Origin: Ailanthus altissimus
Taxonomy: Eukaryota > Streptophyta > Magnoliopsida > Sapindales > Simaroubaceae
Assembly (NCBI GenBank): GCA_946807835.1
Contig: CAMPEX010000001.1
Span: 1,751,001-1,815,000, forward strand
Direction: 5' to 3'
Length of the DNA: 64,000 nt
Positions within the stretch are counted from its first letter, which is position 1; each line of letters starts with the position of its first letter. Below, piece by piece: positions 47,908 to 59,552 of this stretch. A program made the translations under genes and the position numbers. The notes under the pieces are model-generated. The model was not told where the DNA came from and searched no databases. It saw only the letters and a list, made by a program, of their open reading frames with translations.

Positions 47908-50900
47908 TGTTAGTGATCGAGTGTGTGACAGACGAGTATATATATAATTTCAAAAATTACTATATATAGCGGAAACATGTTACAAATACACCAATTTTAA
48001 CAAATTAAACATATATATCTTATATATACATAAGTATAACAATTATATAAATTTAGACATGATAAACAATTGTATTAATAACATAATGTAAAAACACTTA
48101 CCTTATAAAGGTAGCTTTACAAAATCTTCAACTCTTCTAACAATCTATGTGAAGAGCTCATCTTGAAGTGTATTGTTAAACAATTCTAGTTCATAATAGT
48201 TTGGTGGGATTATAGAGCTAGAATGGTAGCTTTAGAATTTCTAGCAACTTGTATTCAAACTCTTTGAATACATATATTTGTTTCATGAATATGAATATGG
48301 TTTAGCCATTCATGGAAGGAAAAGAAGATGATATTTTATTTTGTTCTTGTTGGTAACACTTTACAAACACAACAATAATAAATTCTCTTTATCAAGTTAT
48401 TCAATTGTGTAAGATTAGTAAAACCAGAAAAATTTTCACATTTATCATTCAACTCCTTAAAAGAAAAACAAGACAAAGTATTTCTCTCTCCCTCATTTTT
48501 TCTCACCTGGCCGAGACATTCATTCTCCTTGAATGAATTTGCCTTCCATGTTTTGTTTCAAATTTTTATCATTAAAAATTCAATTGCTTTCACCATTTCT
48601 TTAATGCATAAAATATCATCATTGCATTAAGAAGTGCTCCACCCATTAGCTATGAAATGGCCGGCTAATTATTAGAAACAAAATGAATAAAAAATCATTT
48701 AATGGCCTACAATTATATATTTAATACAAAGAAAGTCTCCACTATTCATAATGGTCAAATATTAAATTCTTTTAAACAAAATTAATGCACTAAATTATAT
48801 AATAATCTTTAGTGGATTAAATGTATATAATAATATTATAAAATAAATCAAAAACTATTTTTTGCATTATTATATTAATATAATAAAATAAATCAAAAAC
48901 TATTTTTGCATTATTTTATTAACTTGCCATTTGTCACAATCCTATTGGTTAACAACTTTTGTTAACTAATTAAATGATGTACTTAACAATTAAGTTTTGA
49001 CAAATGCATATTCCAAGGGATCCCGAAACAATTATTCTATTTTACTGAAATTTGTTGGATCGAATTATTCAATCTAATCCACTACTCTAGTGCGTAACGA
49101 GTATACTTCATATTGTGAGACTCTCTAGGTCCACACCTGATTTTTCATATGGAGCTCCTCCATATGTCCGTGAATAATGCTCCACACACACGTTACGGAT
49201 ATTACAAATCAACGTGTTAGACCATGAAAATTAAAGTTATTGCATATTTGTATAATCCTTCCATTAATTATATCCTTGAAGAGTAGAGATATAGATCATC
49301 ACCGTCAAATCTCTATTTTGCTCAACCATGAACTTATCTCCAGATTTATATTTTATTAAACGATATCCACAAACACTTTTGTGATATTGTTTATTCCTTC
49401 AGAATATATTTTTCGAGGTTTATGCTTATGGTCATAAGACTTTCTGAAATACAATCTCAGAGCATCAGAATATACAACCCACTCATATGAGCTGATGGAT
49501 CTCATATCTACGCACACTGGACTCTATAAGCATCGGACTATACCCAGTGACACCCAGCGGTCAGACCATGAAAGGTTTCTGACATGCGTGGAACCAAAGC
49601 ATAGTGGATCACTCACAAGCCCACTGTGGCGCTCAGGTCAAAGGACCACAAATACTACTCAACTCGAAAGACCTTCTATTGACGGCTTCATGATATTAAC
49701 ATATTTTAGAGTGTATGCATGTGATTGTGTAAATATTGAAAAACTAAACACATGTATCATATACACGAATTTGGTAGCGGAATTTATCATGTAATCAATA
49801 TATACACATGTACTTCAATTCTTAACAACTTAAGAATATAAAAAACATACCTTTGAAGACCTCCGATGAAGATTTCAATTTTGGATTTCTTTGCTCCAAC
49901 TTTGAGCTCACCTTGAAGTGCACTTTTGTTCAATTCTAGTTCACAACAATCCGGTGGGATTGTGAAGCTAGAATAGCAGTAGTATAATCTCCAGCAATAA
50001 GGTTTTGTATTGCTTGAAAGAAAAATAAGAAGGATTTATTTTCCTTTCTCCTTTGGTTTTTCTCACAAGTCTTCTTTCAAAGAAAAACTCTTTCAAAACC
50101 AACTCTTCTTTTTCCTCTCAATCCTTGCACGAATTTTCATTCACTCACATGTTAACACAAATGAATCTCTATCATTTTTAGTGCTCTTAACACTTCACAA
50201 GTGCTCCACCAAAATTAGATTAAGTGACCATCTATCAAAACAAATTTTGGTGGCCATTTTAATGGTCTAATAAAATTAATCATTAATCACAAAATGGTGC
50301 TCCACTTAATTTAATTTATGTTTCTCAAATTAGATATATCTTCCATTTAAGAATAAAATAACAAATAAATAAAATCATATTTTATTTATTTAAATAATAT
50401 TTATTTAATTATTCAAAACTATTTTAATAATTAATATTTACCTTATTTGATTTTACCAACATGGTAAAGGATTGAATTCATGGTAAAACAATTCATGGAA
50501 TAAAATTGTGCCACTTGTTAATATCTAATTAGTTAATAACTCTTGTCAACTAATTAAATAATATACTTAACATTTAAGTCTAAACAAGTGCACAACCCAA
50601 GGAACCCCAAAATATATTTTCGGTTTGCTGAAATTTTTAGGATGGAACTGTTCAATCCATTATGCTGCCCTAGTGCACAATGAGTACACTTTATATTGTG
50701 AGACTTTCTAAGCCCACGCCCTAATTGTCATATGGAACTACTCTATACGTCCGTGAACGATGCCCCACACACACATTACGGATATTACAAAGTGGCACGT
50801 TAGACCATACAAGTTGAGGTTATAACATATTTATATAATCCCTCCATCATTTATATTCAAGTAGAGCAAAGATATAGATCAACACCGTCAAATCTCCATA

Positions 50901-52473
50901 TGCTCGACTGAAAGCTTATCTCTAGAATTGTATTTCAATAAATAATATTCTCAAACACTTTTGTAATATTATTTATCTATATAGTTAAACTCGTTTCCCG
51001 GGAATTATTACTTATAGCCATAAGACTTTCTAAAATACAATTTATAGAGTATTAGGATATAATACTCACCCAAATGAGCTGATAGATCCTATATCTATGC
51101 ATACCAAACTTCATGAGCATCGAACTATACCCAACGACACCCAGCGGTCAGACCATGAAATGTTTCTAATATGTGTGGAACCAAAGTATGGTGGATCACT
51201 CACAAGTCCACTGTGGCACTCAGGTCAAAGGACCACGAATACTACTCAACTCGAAAGACCCTCCATTGACGGCTTTATGGGATGTCTATTGGAGATCTTT
51301 ATGAGTCTATTCAGTATTTAGTCCTTACTGAATACCTGTATCTCTATACAAGCTTCCACTAAACTCATGATTTGCTAAGACTAACCATCTGGACCATCCA
51401 GATATAGACATACATCAATCTATATATTTATTAAAGTATTCACTGACAAGCCAGTATTAGTGAAGATAGATCGGGAATATAATATTTGAGAACATATTTG
51501 CATAATGACATTTCCTAACACTATTTACAACTCTTTGCAACTATGTCATTACTAATATATTCTTAGGTCTTTGTCCTATTTCAGACAAGGCTCTAACTTT
51601 TTAGATATCGCTGACTCTTATAACCTGATAACTCTTATCAGTGCCAACTCTTAGCATTTATAACTCTCAACGTTGCTAATTCTTAGCGCTGATCTAAACT
51701 CATTTAGACTAGATCTGAACTCTTTCAAATCGTATAATGTCTAAAATATTACAAGCATCTTACCATATATAAATATAATTAGCGATTTAATGAAATAATA
51801 ATACTAGTATAAATATGAAACAAATATTCATACATAAAGGGATGGCACCTAAGCACAAATCCCAACACAGATGTCTATTAGAGGTCATCATGAGTCTGTT
51901 CAATATCCAGTCCTTACTGAATACCTGCATCTCTATATGAGCTTCCACTAAACTCATGGTTTGCTAAGATTAACTATCTGGACCATACAGATATAGACAT
52001 ATACTAATCTATATTAATGGGTTCCATCGATAGACCCGCATCGATGAAATTAGATCAGGAACATTGTATTTAAGAACATACTTGCATAATGACATTTCCT
52101 AGCACCATCTGCAACTCCTTGCAGCTATGTCATTACTAATATATTCTCAGGTTATTGTCCCATTTCAGACAAGGCTCTAACTCCTTAGATTTCGCTAACT
52201 ATATGAACATGCTAACTCTTAGCATTACTAATTCTTAGTAGCATTAACTATTAATATTTATAACTATTAGCATTACTAACTCTAAGCACTGATCTAAATT
52301 TATTTAAACCAAATCTGAACTCCTTCAGATTATACAATGTCTTAAACGTTACAAGCATCTTACCATTTTAATTATAAATAATATTAACGATTTTATTAGA
52401 AATGATAATTGTATAAATACTATCATTAAATATTTATACATTTTGGGATGGCACGTAAGCACAAATCCCAACA
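47908..52473 (-). mobile_element. Copia 5' LTR (family L) split by a second LTR
   Basis: It starts TGTTAGTGATCGAGTG and ends GCACAAATCCCAACA. Without the inner insertion (49691-51867) its length is 2389 bp, in line with other copies. At the break, GACGGCTTCA (49681-49690) continues as GATGTCTATTAGAGG at 51870; intact copies read GACGGCTTTATGGGATGTCT. Confidence 0.82.
49691..51867 (-). mobile_element. Copia LTR nested inside another copy of its own family
   Basis: 2177 bp, from TGATATTAACATATTTTAG to GCACAAATCCCAACA on the plus strand, with all family L landmarks and no interior. The end next to U5 differs from the outer LTR but matches the copy at 53292-54965 (ATGTATCATATACACGAATT versus its reverse complement). 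This suggests two subfamilies. No convincing 5-bp duplication. Confidence 0.8.
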
Positions 52474-52628
52474 AGCCAGCTTGATGGGTACCAGTCTCGA
52501 ACTTGTAAGGCATAAGTGGATGAGATCCCCGGTTCGAGTACTAAGGAGGTCGTGCATGAGATGCGTCTGTGGCTGGGGCACCAGTTCAGCCCTCTAGTGG
52601 ACCCAAGGAGTTGAGTGGCCTTTTTTGT
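52474..52628 (+). mobile_element. SINE-like sequence
   Basis: It starts AGCCAGCTTGATGGGTACC and contains GATGAGATCCCCGGTTCGAGT; GGTTCGAGTAC closely fits a pol III B box (GGTTCGANNCC). It ends at a T run near 52621-52626. The arms of the adjacent palindrome carry a related unit (GATGAGATCCCAGGTTCAAC). Confidence 0.5.
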
Positions 52629-52970
52629 AAGAGTGTGTGGGATCCATTAACACCTTGGTCCACCAGTTTGATGACACCTCAGAGCCACTGGCGTACCACT
52701 ACACAATAATCAGGTTACTTGTGCCCCCAACCAATGTTGAACCTGAGATCTCATCCCTTATAGGCTTTTAAGGTTCAATGGTTGTACTCATTAAGTTGGC
52801 CAACCTAATGGGTACAACCATTGAACCTTAAAGGCCTATAAGGGATGAGATCCCAGGTTCAACATTGGTTGGGGGCACAGGTAACCTGATTTTTGTGTGG
52901 TGGTACGCTAGTGGCTCTGAGGTGTCATCCGGCTGGTGGACCAAGGTGTTGGTGGGTCCCACACACTCTT
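52629..52970. repeat. 342-bp inverted repeat of two SINE-like units, no loop
   Basis: The centre is GTTGGCCAAC (52794-52803). The right arm reads CCTAATGGGTACAACCATTG ... GGGATGAGATCCCAGGTTC ... CAAGGTGTTGGTGGG ... ACACACTCTT. The left arm is its reverse complement, beginning AAGAGTGTGTGGGATCC. Mismatches are few. Each arm is about 171 bp and resembles the SINE-like unit just to the left, so two units appear joined head to head. Confidence 0.82.
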
Positions 52971-52973
52971 ATA

Positions 52974-53291
52974 TGAAGTTAGTTTTGAAAACGACCGAAG
53001 GTCCTATTTGAAAGTTGAGAAGTTGTTTGAAATAGAAATGTGATTTTTCTTGCAGGCTTTTTATTGGATTTTAAGAAAAACAGGGGAAACTCTAGCCCTT
53101 TTTTTAAAAATAAATTTAACAAGTTATTTTCACATATATTTCATGATTTTCTTAGTAATAGTAAGAATTTAAAAGGGGTTCGCCTTGCGGAATTTCTTAG
53201 CTTAAATAGTTAGATTCTGAGGAACTTCAGTTGGGGTGCTCGACAGGGTCGCTAGGATCTATAGTAGAGACTCTCGGGGCGGGTTTTGTCA
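52974..53291 (+). mobile_element. Tekay-like LTR A, piece 4 (3' end)
   Basis: It matches 40680-40984 (AACGACCGAAGGTCCTATTT, AAAAGGGGTTCGCC, GGATCTATAGTAGAG) and ends GGGTTTTGTCA, followed by GGTCC. With pieces 1-3 it makes one LTR of about 2.6 kb, so LTR A is a solo LTR. Confidence 0.78.
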
Positions 53292-54965
53292 GGTCCAAAT
53301 GGTTAGTATTAGCAGACCATAAGTTTAGTAGAAGCTGATAGAGAGATACAAATATTCAATAAGAACTAAATACTGAACAGACTCACAAAGACCTCTAACA
53401 GACATCCCATAAAGCAGTCAATGGAGGGTCTTTCAAGTTGAGTAGTATTCATGGTCCTTTGACTTAAGTGCCACAGTGGGTTTGTGAGTGATCTACCATA
53501 TTTTGGTTCTACACATATCAGAAACCTTTCATGGTCTAACCGCTGATATAGTCCGATGCTTATGGACTTCGGTGTGCATAGATATGGGATTCATTAGCTT
53601 ATTTGGGTGATTAATATATTATAATACTCTAAGATTGTATTTCAGAAAGTCTTATGGCCATAAGCAGTAATTCTCAAGGAAAAGAGTTTAACCCTAAGGA
53701 TAAAATAATATCACAAATGTGTTTGGAAATATTATTTATTGAAATACAATTCTAAAGAGATAAGTTTTCGGTCAGGCATATGAAGATTTGACAGTATTGA
53801 TCTATATCTCCGCTCTACCTAGATATAAATAATGAAGGAATTATATGAATATGTTATAACCTCAACTTGTATGATTTAACACGCCACTTTGTAATATTTG
53901 TAACGTGTATATGTGACATCGTTCACGGATGTATGGAGGATTTTCATATGACAATTCGGGCGTGGTCCTAGAGAGTCTCACAATATGAAGTGTACTCATT
54001 GTGCACTGGGACAGCATCATAGATTGAACAATTCCATCCTATAAATTCTAGCAAACTGAAATATATTTCAGGGTTCCTCGGGTTATGCACTTGTCTAGAC
54101 TTAAATGTTAAGTACATCATTCAATTAGTTGATAAGAGTTGTTAACTTATTAGATATTAACAAGTGGCACAATTTTGTTTTATGAATTGTTTTACCATGA
54201 ATTCATCCATTAACCATGTAAAATTAAATAAAGTAAATATTAATTATTCAAATAGTTTTTGAATTCTTAAATAAATATTTTTAAATAAATAAAATATAAT
54301 TTTTATTTATTTGTTATTTTATTTCTAAGTGGAAGACATACTTAATTTAAAAAATATAAATTAAATTAACTGGAGTACCATTTTATAGAATTAATGGTCA
54401 ATTTTATTAGACCATTAAAAATTACCACCAAAAATTATTTTTGATTGTTAGCCACTTAACTTATTTTTGGTGGAGCATTTGTAAAGTGGTTAGAGTACCA
54501 AAAATAGTGTGAATTCATTTTGATTAACAATGGTGAAGCAAAAGTTCATGCAAAGAGAGAGGACATTGAAGAGAGTTTAATTTTTGGAGAGTTTTCTTTG
54601 AACAAAAAGTTTTGAAAAAAACTAAAGATTTCCTTTAAGAAACAAAACTTTGTTGTTGAAAATTTAATTGCTGCTATTCTAGTTTTACAATCCCACTGGA
54701 TTATTGTAAACTAGAATTGAATAATAGTACACTTTAAGGTGAACTCAAAGTTGGAGTTAGAAAAAATTCGGAACTGAAATCTTCACCGAAGGTCATCAAA
54801 AGTATATTTCTATAATTTTAAGTTGCTAATGATTTAAGGTACATGTATATATGTTGATTACATGCTTAATTCTGCTGCGAAATTCGTGTATATGATACAT
54901 GTGTTTAATTTTTTCAATATGTATACAATCACATGCATACATCCTAAACCTAAAACACGTTAACA
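53292..54965 (+). mobile_element. Outer copia solo LTR (family L), second piece
   Basis: It picks up at GGTCCAAATGG exactly where the first piece (ending 37456) stops and ends AAAACACGTTAACA. The right flank 54966-54970 is ATAAC, identical to the left flank at 36977-36981. Combined length is about 2.15 kb. Confidence 0.82.
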
Positions 54966-55690
54966 ATAACTATTATATGTTTTCAATCTAAAGATGCTCT
55001 CCCATTACTTTGCATATTCTATTTAATCTCTCTAATAGAAAAATAAAAGTTTAAACACGTTAAACTTTATAGTGAGAAGTAGACAAAATTGGCATTTTAC
55101 ACAAACCTCATGCTTGAGCAAAATTAGTCTTTGTAAACTCAAAAGATAGATAACTCTTGTCAATGTATTTCATGTAATTCTTACCATTAATCATAAATAC
55201 ACCTTATCCTCACACTTTAATAATATTTGGTAAGTGTATTTTAGATTAACTTGTCAAAAATCACATATAAGTTACAGATCATACTCTCATGCTTTAGCAA
55301 TATTAGGAAATACTTCTCTTATATTTACCTAATCTCATATTTAATTGACATAGTTCAAATCATACTGACCAATCCCTTACGCTTTAACAATATTAAGAAA
55401 GACTAAGGTGATCTGTCTAACACTGTTTTGATAAGACGGACTATGTATAATATTTTCTCAAAATTAAATATATTTTCAATATGATTAAGATATATTTTTG
55501 TACTATCTGCATCTCATGAGGATATTATTCTCAATCAAATATTTATTTTACACAAGCACAACTAAGCATTACACACTTACTATGCGCTCTTAGCACGCGT
55601 GTTAGGTATGTGACATTGCATGCTTAGTGTATGCTCCTAGCACGTGTTCTAAGCGCACTTTTGGTATTTACTTCTAGTATGTGTGTTAAG
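54966..55690 (-). mobile_element. Copia leader, continuation of the element at 34985-36905
   Basis: Positions 55135-55560 align with the leader at 46715-47210 (GATAACTCTTGTCAAT, ATAAATACACCTTATCC, three TTTAGCAATATT-like motifs, CAATCCCTTACGCTTTA). The motif cluster GCTCCTAGCACGTG / CTAAGCGCAC follows at 55580-55690. Its orientation is that of a minus-strand element, the same as the coding fragment on the other side of the nested block. Confidence 0.62.
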
Positions 55691-56480
55691 CACTATATAC
55701 TTTTTACCAAACTTGTTTAAAATTTACAAATAACTCGTTGCGGGTTCAATCATGAGTGCATACTTACTAGAGCGAATTTGATATTAAAATTTTAAATTTA
55801 CAACGAATTTAAGAAAAATTTTATATTTTATTTTTTAAGTGAATGCAGATGTAAATTTAAGAGTATCCGTCTCAAATCAGTCCGCTGTTATCTTTAATAA
55901 TCCCTAAATTCTCAAGCCACTCACACGGTCATAGAATAACCGCTAGAAAAACCTATAAAAAGGAGGGTTAAGGCTCGCACATAAAGGGGAGGACTAGATT
56001 CTAGCGATCATAAATGCACATAGACAAAAAAATACAAGAAGTAAAAATTCTCAAAAATTAATTCCAACCATCGAAATCCTTTTCTGCTTTCATATTTTTT
56101 CAAATACTTAGAACATTAAGTTAAATATTAAAGGGGTTTTATAAAAACTAACAATCAATGCAGCCTTTTAATTGAATTTTGTGAGTATAGCAAGAGATCT
56201 CAAATGCAACAAATAGAGTTGGGACAGCGTGAGTATAGCAAGAGATCTCAAATGCAACAAATGAGAGTTGGGACAGCGCAATCAAAGCTCAACCTAACAA
56301 ACCATTGTTCTTAAAAGTATAATATTTTTTTTTTTATACTGAAGATGTAAGTACTAGGCAAGGACGCAGTTAATATTTCAATTGTTGTAACTTTTTAACT
56401 TTGTTTGTTTTTTTTTTTAAAATTATTAACTCTTGATATTAATAATAAATAATAAAAATACATAGGTACTTACTCGCAAG
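55691..56480. other. Non-coding, with a 48-bp tandem duplication
   Basis: No gene seen. A CCTATAAAAAGGAGG at about 55950 is a TATA-like sequence of the kind found in LTR promoters, but I found no LTR ends. A 48/49-bp direct repeat (GTGAGTATAGCAAGAGATCT... GTTGGGACAGC) occupies 56181-56228 and 56229-56277. Confidence 0.4.
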
Positions 56481-57381
56481 TAGGGGTGGGCACGATTCTG
56501 TTTTATTTTTTTAATAAAAAAAATAAAAACGAACTTAATTGATTTTTTTCGGTTTAATTTTTTTAGTTCGGTCTGGTGGTTTTCTGATTTTTTTTTTAAT
56601 TTTTTATTTTAAAATATGAATTTTTTAAATTCATTTATCTAAATAATTTAGTAGCTTATTTTAAATCATTTATTATTTTTTCATTACACTTTACAAGTCA
56701 TTAAATTTATTCTTATAAATTATATAAGTATTTAAAAAATTAAATTGATTAAATTAATATTATTACATGTAATATATTATACAATAAAAAATTATTACAC
56801 ATTACATAAATCACTAAATTTATTTTTATATATTATATAAGTTTTTAAAAAATTAAATTCACTAAATTATTATATATTACACGTTATATATTATGTAATA
56901 AAAAAAAATTTAGTACACATTATATAAGCCACTAAATTTATTTTTATTTATTATATAAGTCTTAAACATTAAGTTGACTAAATTAATATATATTACACAT
57001 TATATATTATATAATCAAAATTACACATTACATAAACCATTAAATTTGTTCTCATATATTATATAAGTCTTTAAAAATTTGGGTTAATTTTTGAGTTTTT
57101 ATTTTATTTTAAATTGTAGGTTTTTTTAATTTATTTGTCTAAATAATTTAGTAAATCATTTTTTGACCTAATTTTTGGATCTATTTCATATTAACATGAT
57201 TATAATTTATTTAATTTGAGATAAATTTAAATTTTTTTATTAAATAATTATAAAAACTAATTTTTCGATTTGATTAATTTTTAGAGAAAAATCAAATTGA
57301 TTTTTTGTTATAAAAAAATTAAACCGAAGCAATTGATTCAATTCAATTTTTCGATTATCAATTTTTTTTTATCCACCTTTA
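56481..57381. mobile_element. hAT-like MITE, 901 bp
   Basis: The left end TAGGGGTGGGCACG and the right end TTATCCACCTTTA (reverse complement TAAAGGTGGATAA) form decayed terminal inverted repeats. The flanking 8-mers CTCGCAAG (56473-56480) and CTCACAAA (57382-57389) match at 6 of 8, as expected for a hAT-type target duplication. The interior is very AT-rich with repeated CATTACATAA / ATTATATAAGT phrases and no transposase. Confidence 0.65.
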
Positions 57382-57469
57382 CTCACAAAAGTATATAGCC
57401 TTTATATACGTGTGCCACGCCAAATTCTCAGTCATATTATCGTGTTAATATTTCTTTCACAAAATTTAA

Positions 57470-57650
57470 TGTTAATGGGCTTAAAAGGGCCCAAATATAC
57501 GCGTCTAGTTTTGGGCTTGCGCCTACACTCAATGAGAACAAAAAGGCAATTAGAGGAAGTCAGTCCAGTCTTTTCCTGAGATTAACCCTAAAGCAGCTTT
57601 CATTCCTCCCTATATATATATATAAATACACACACGCTAAGTTAGGCAAT
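57470..57650 (+). promoter_or_regulatory. Promoter with three site II motifs, telo box and TATA box
   Basis: Site II (TGGGCY) occurs at 57476-57481, as GGCCCA at 57488-57493 (reverse orientation) and at 57512-57517. A telo-box core AACCCTAA is at 57584-57591. A long TATATATATA run at 57611-57628 would place the start of transcription near 57655. Site II plus telo box is the well-known arrangement in plant promoters of ribosomal-protein and snoRNA genes. What it drives here is inferred. Confidence 0.6.
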
Positions 57651-57654
57651 GTAT

Positions 57655-58440
57655 ACAATTCGCTCTTGCTTGTGAAACCCTCGGTAGTTATTTTTCTTAA
57701 TCTTTATTGTAATATGTAACTGGAGTTTTCTTTTTATCTTTGTATTTATTTTGTATTTTTTTTTTGTTTTCTTCTATATATATTTTCAAGGATTTCTTGT
57801 GCACAAAGAAGCCGTGCTCTGGACTTGATAAAATGGTAGCATGGTAATTTGCACATAAATTGAAATTATCTGATTCAAGGGTGTCTACATCTGCTCTCGA
57901 AGATGCCTTCTATGTTTGGTTTTGATCAAGATAGAACGGCTCTGATTTGAGGGCTTGGTTTTGACCTACACCTTTCAGGTTTTGTTCTTGGGAATAAGTC
58001 ATGTGTCGTTCTAATTTGTAAAAGTTTGTCATTTTATATTATTGAGAATTCTGTGCACAATAAGCCGATGCTGTGGAATAAGCAAAGATGAAGGTAGCAT
58101 GGTGATGTGCACAGAAATTGAAATTTCGATTGGATCTGCATGTCTGCTCTTGATGACGCCTTCTTTACGGGGGCTTTGATTTTGGGGCCTGGTTATGACC
58201 TAAATTTGTTTTTTCCCTTCAAATCTTATTTTCTACTTAATTTATGTATTCTTTTTTCAATGTTTATGATTGATATTGCAAGTGATTTCGACTTGTTAAA
58301 TTATGAACAGATTGTGGTGATATAAGTCGGATTTAATTTTATGCTTGTATTTTAATTGAATTTATATCAATTACGCTTCACCAAAAGTTGGGATTATATT
58401 ATTTGACAATGATTTATTATTATTATTATTATTTCAGGGT
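57655..58440 (+). ncRNA. Candidate structured small-RNA (snoRNA-like) locus, two units
   Basis: No long reading frame follows the promoter. Two related sequences appear about 250 bp apart. Unit 1 (57798 onward) folds with TGTGCA/TGCACA (57798-57803 with 57850-57855) and CCGTGCT/AGCATGG (57812-57818 with 57838-57844). Unit 2 (58050 onward) folds with TCTGTGCAC/GTGCACAGA (58050-58058 with 58107-58115) and CCGATGCT/AGCATGG. Two stems separated by an internal loop are compatible with an H/ACA-type pocket. Both continue with AAATTGAAATT, then CATCTGCTCTCGA / CATGTCTGCTCTTGA, then GCCTTCT. A clear H box and ACA box are not certain. The leader GTGAAACCCTCG|GTAGTTATT could be a spliced first exon, with acceptors at 57978 and 58438. 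The unit-level function is unproven. Confidence 0.38.
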
Positions 58441-59552
58441 CAGTTTGGTCTAACATATATTAGATCTTTAAGAGGCGATGCACGGAAGACCGGATTAATA
58501 GATTTTAGGTATTTGAGCATGATAAATCATAATTTATTGTAATTTTTCTTTTATTTATCTAGGGATAAAGAATGCAACATCTCCAAACGGATGATATCCT
58601 GAAAGTTATTTAACAATAAAACTCAACAACCACCGAGAATGCAACATCTCCAAACTCTTTTAAGTGGAAGAGTTTGAGTTTGAGTTTGATTAGAGAGAAA
58701 GGAGAGAATCTCGAAAGTGTAGATGAGGCAAATAGAAGACTACAGTTTTGATTAATACATCATTTTAAAAAATTTGAACAGAATTTATAGCGTGTAAGAG
58801 TAAGATTTAAATGGAATTGTTATTTGACAATGAAGTCAGTTTTGATTGGTTGAAGAGATTTTTCTAGAAGTAGAGTTTGAAAGAGAAATTATTAATTGTT
58901 AATTAAATTTTTTTTATAAAAATTATATTTAAATTAGAAATAATTAAATAGTTTTATATATGAATTTTAAATTTATTTTGGATGTATTAAATTTAAAATT
59001 TTAAAATATAAGAATTAAGTAAAATTAATATATATTAATTAGTGAATTAATATATATTTATTTTGTTTGATATAAAAATTAAAAATAAAATAATTAATAA
59101 AAAATTTAAGTATAATTTTATAAAAATGTGATTGGTGTAAAGATATGGAAAAATTGAAGATGATTTTTGTATTTTAAAAATATATTTGTTAAATAAGATT
59201 TATTTTAGTAAAAATAAAAATATATTATTAAAATATATATAAAATTACATAAATAAATTCAAATAATAAAAAAGTTCAATTAAACAGACCCGCACTTTTA
59301 AAATGATCCACTCAAAGAGTCAACAGATTTATAGATCTCATTTAAAAAATAATAATGATTCAAAGCTAATTTTACACAGGAAAAGCAATGTAACTATTCT
59401 CAATGAACAAAAGAATAAGTTTTTCATTGATATGTACGAGAATTTTTAATAATTGTGCATATTACTTTTTATTTAGTATGACTAAGGTGATCATAGAAAA
59501 GTTTTTTATTATTAATATTTTTGTGCATGGTTGTATAGGCAGAATAGCTATT
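58441..59552. other. AT-rich non-coding stretch
   Basis: A GAATGCAACATCTCCAAAC phrase occurs twice (near 58571 and 58639). Otherwise it is long AT-rich sequence without genes. Confidence 0.4.

Noticed and set aside
52629..52970. Long palindrome considered as a bacterial-type terminator or inverted terminal repeat of a virus
   Set aside because: Eukaryotic context and similarity of each arm to the neighbouring SINE-like unit explain it better.
56181..56277. 48-bp direct repeat, considered as a CRISPR-like or regulatory array
   Set aside because: Only two adjacent copies with no spacers; in a plant genome this is a simple tandem duplication.
58140..58325. 61-codon frame starting ATGTCTGCTCTTGATGAC
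   Set aside because: It begins inside the second hairpin-bearing unit and the equivalent position of the first unit has no matching frame, so it is unlikely to be coding.
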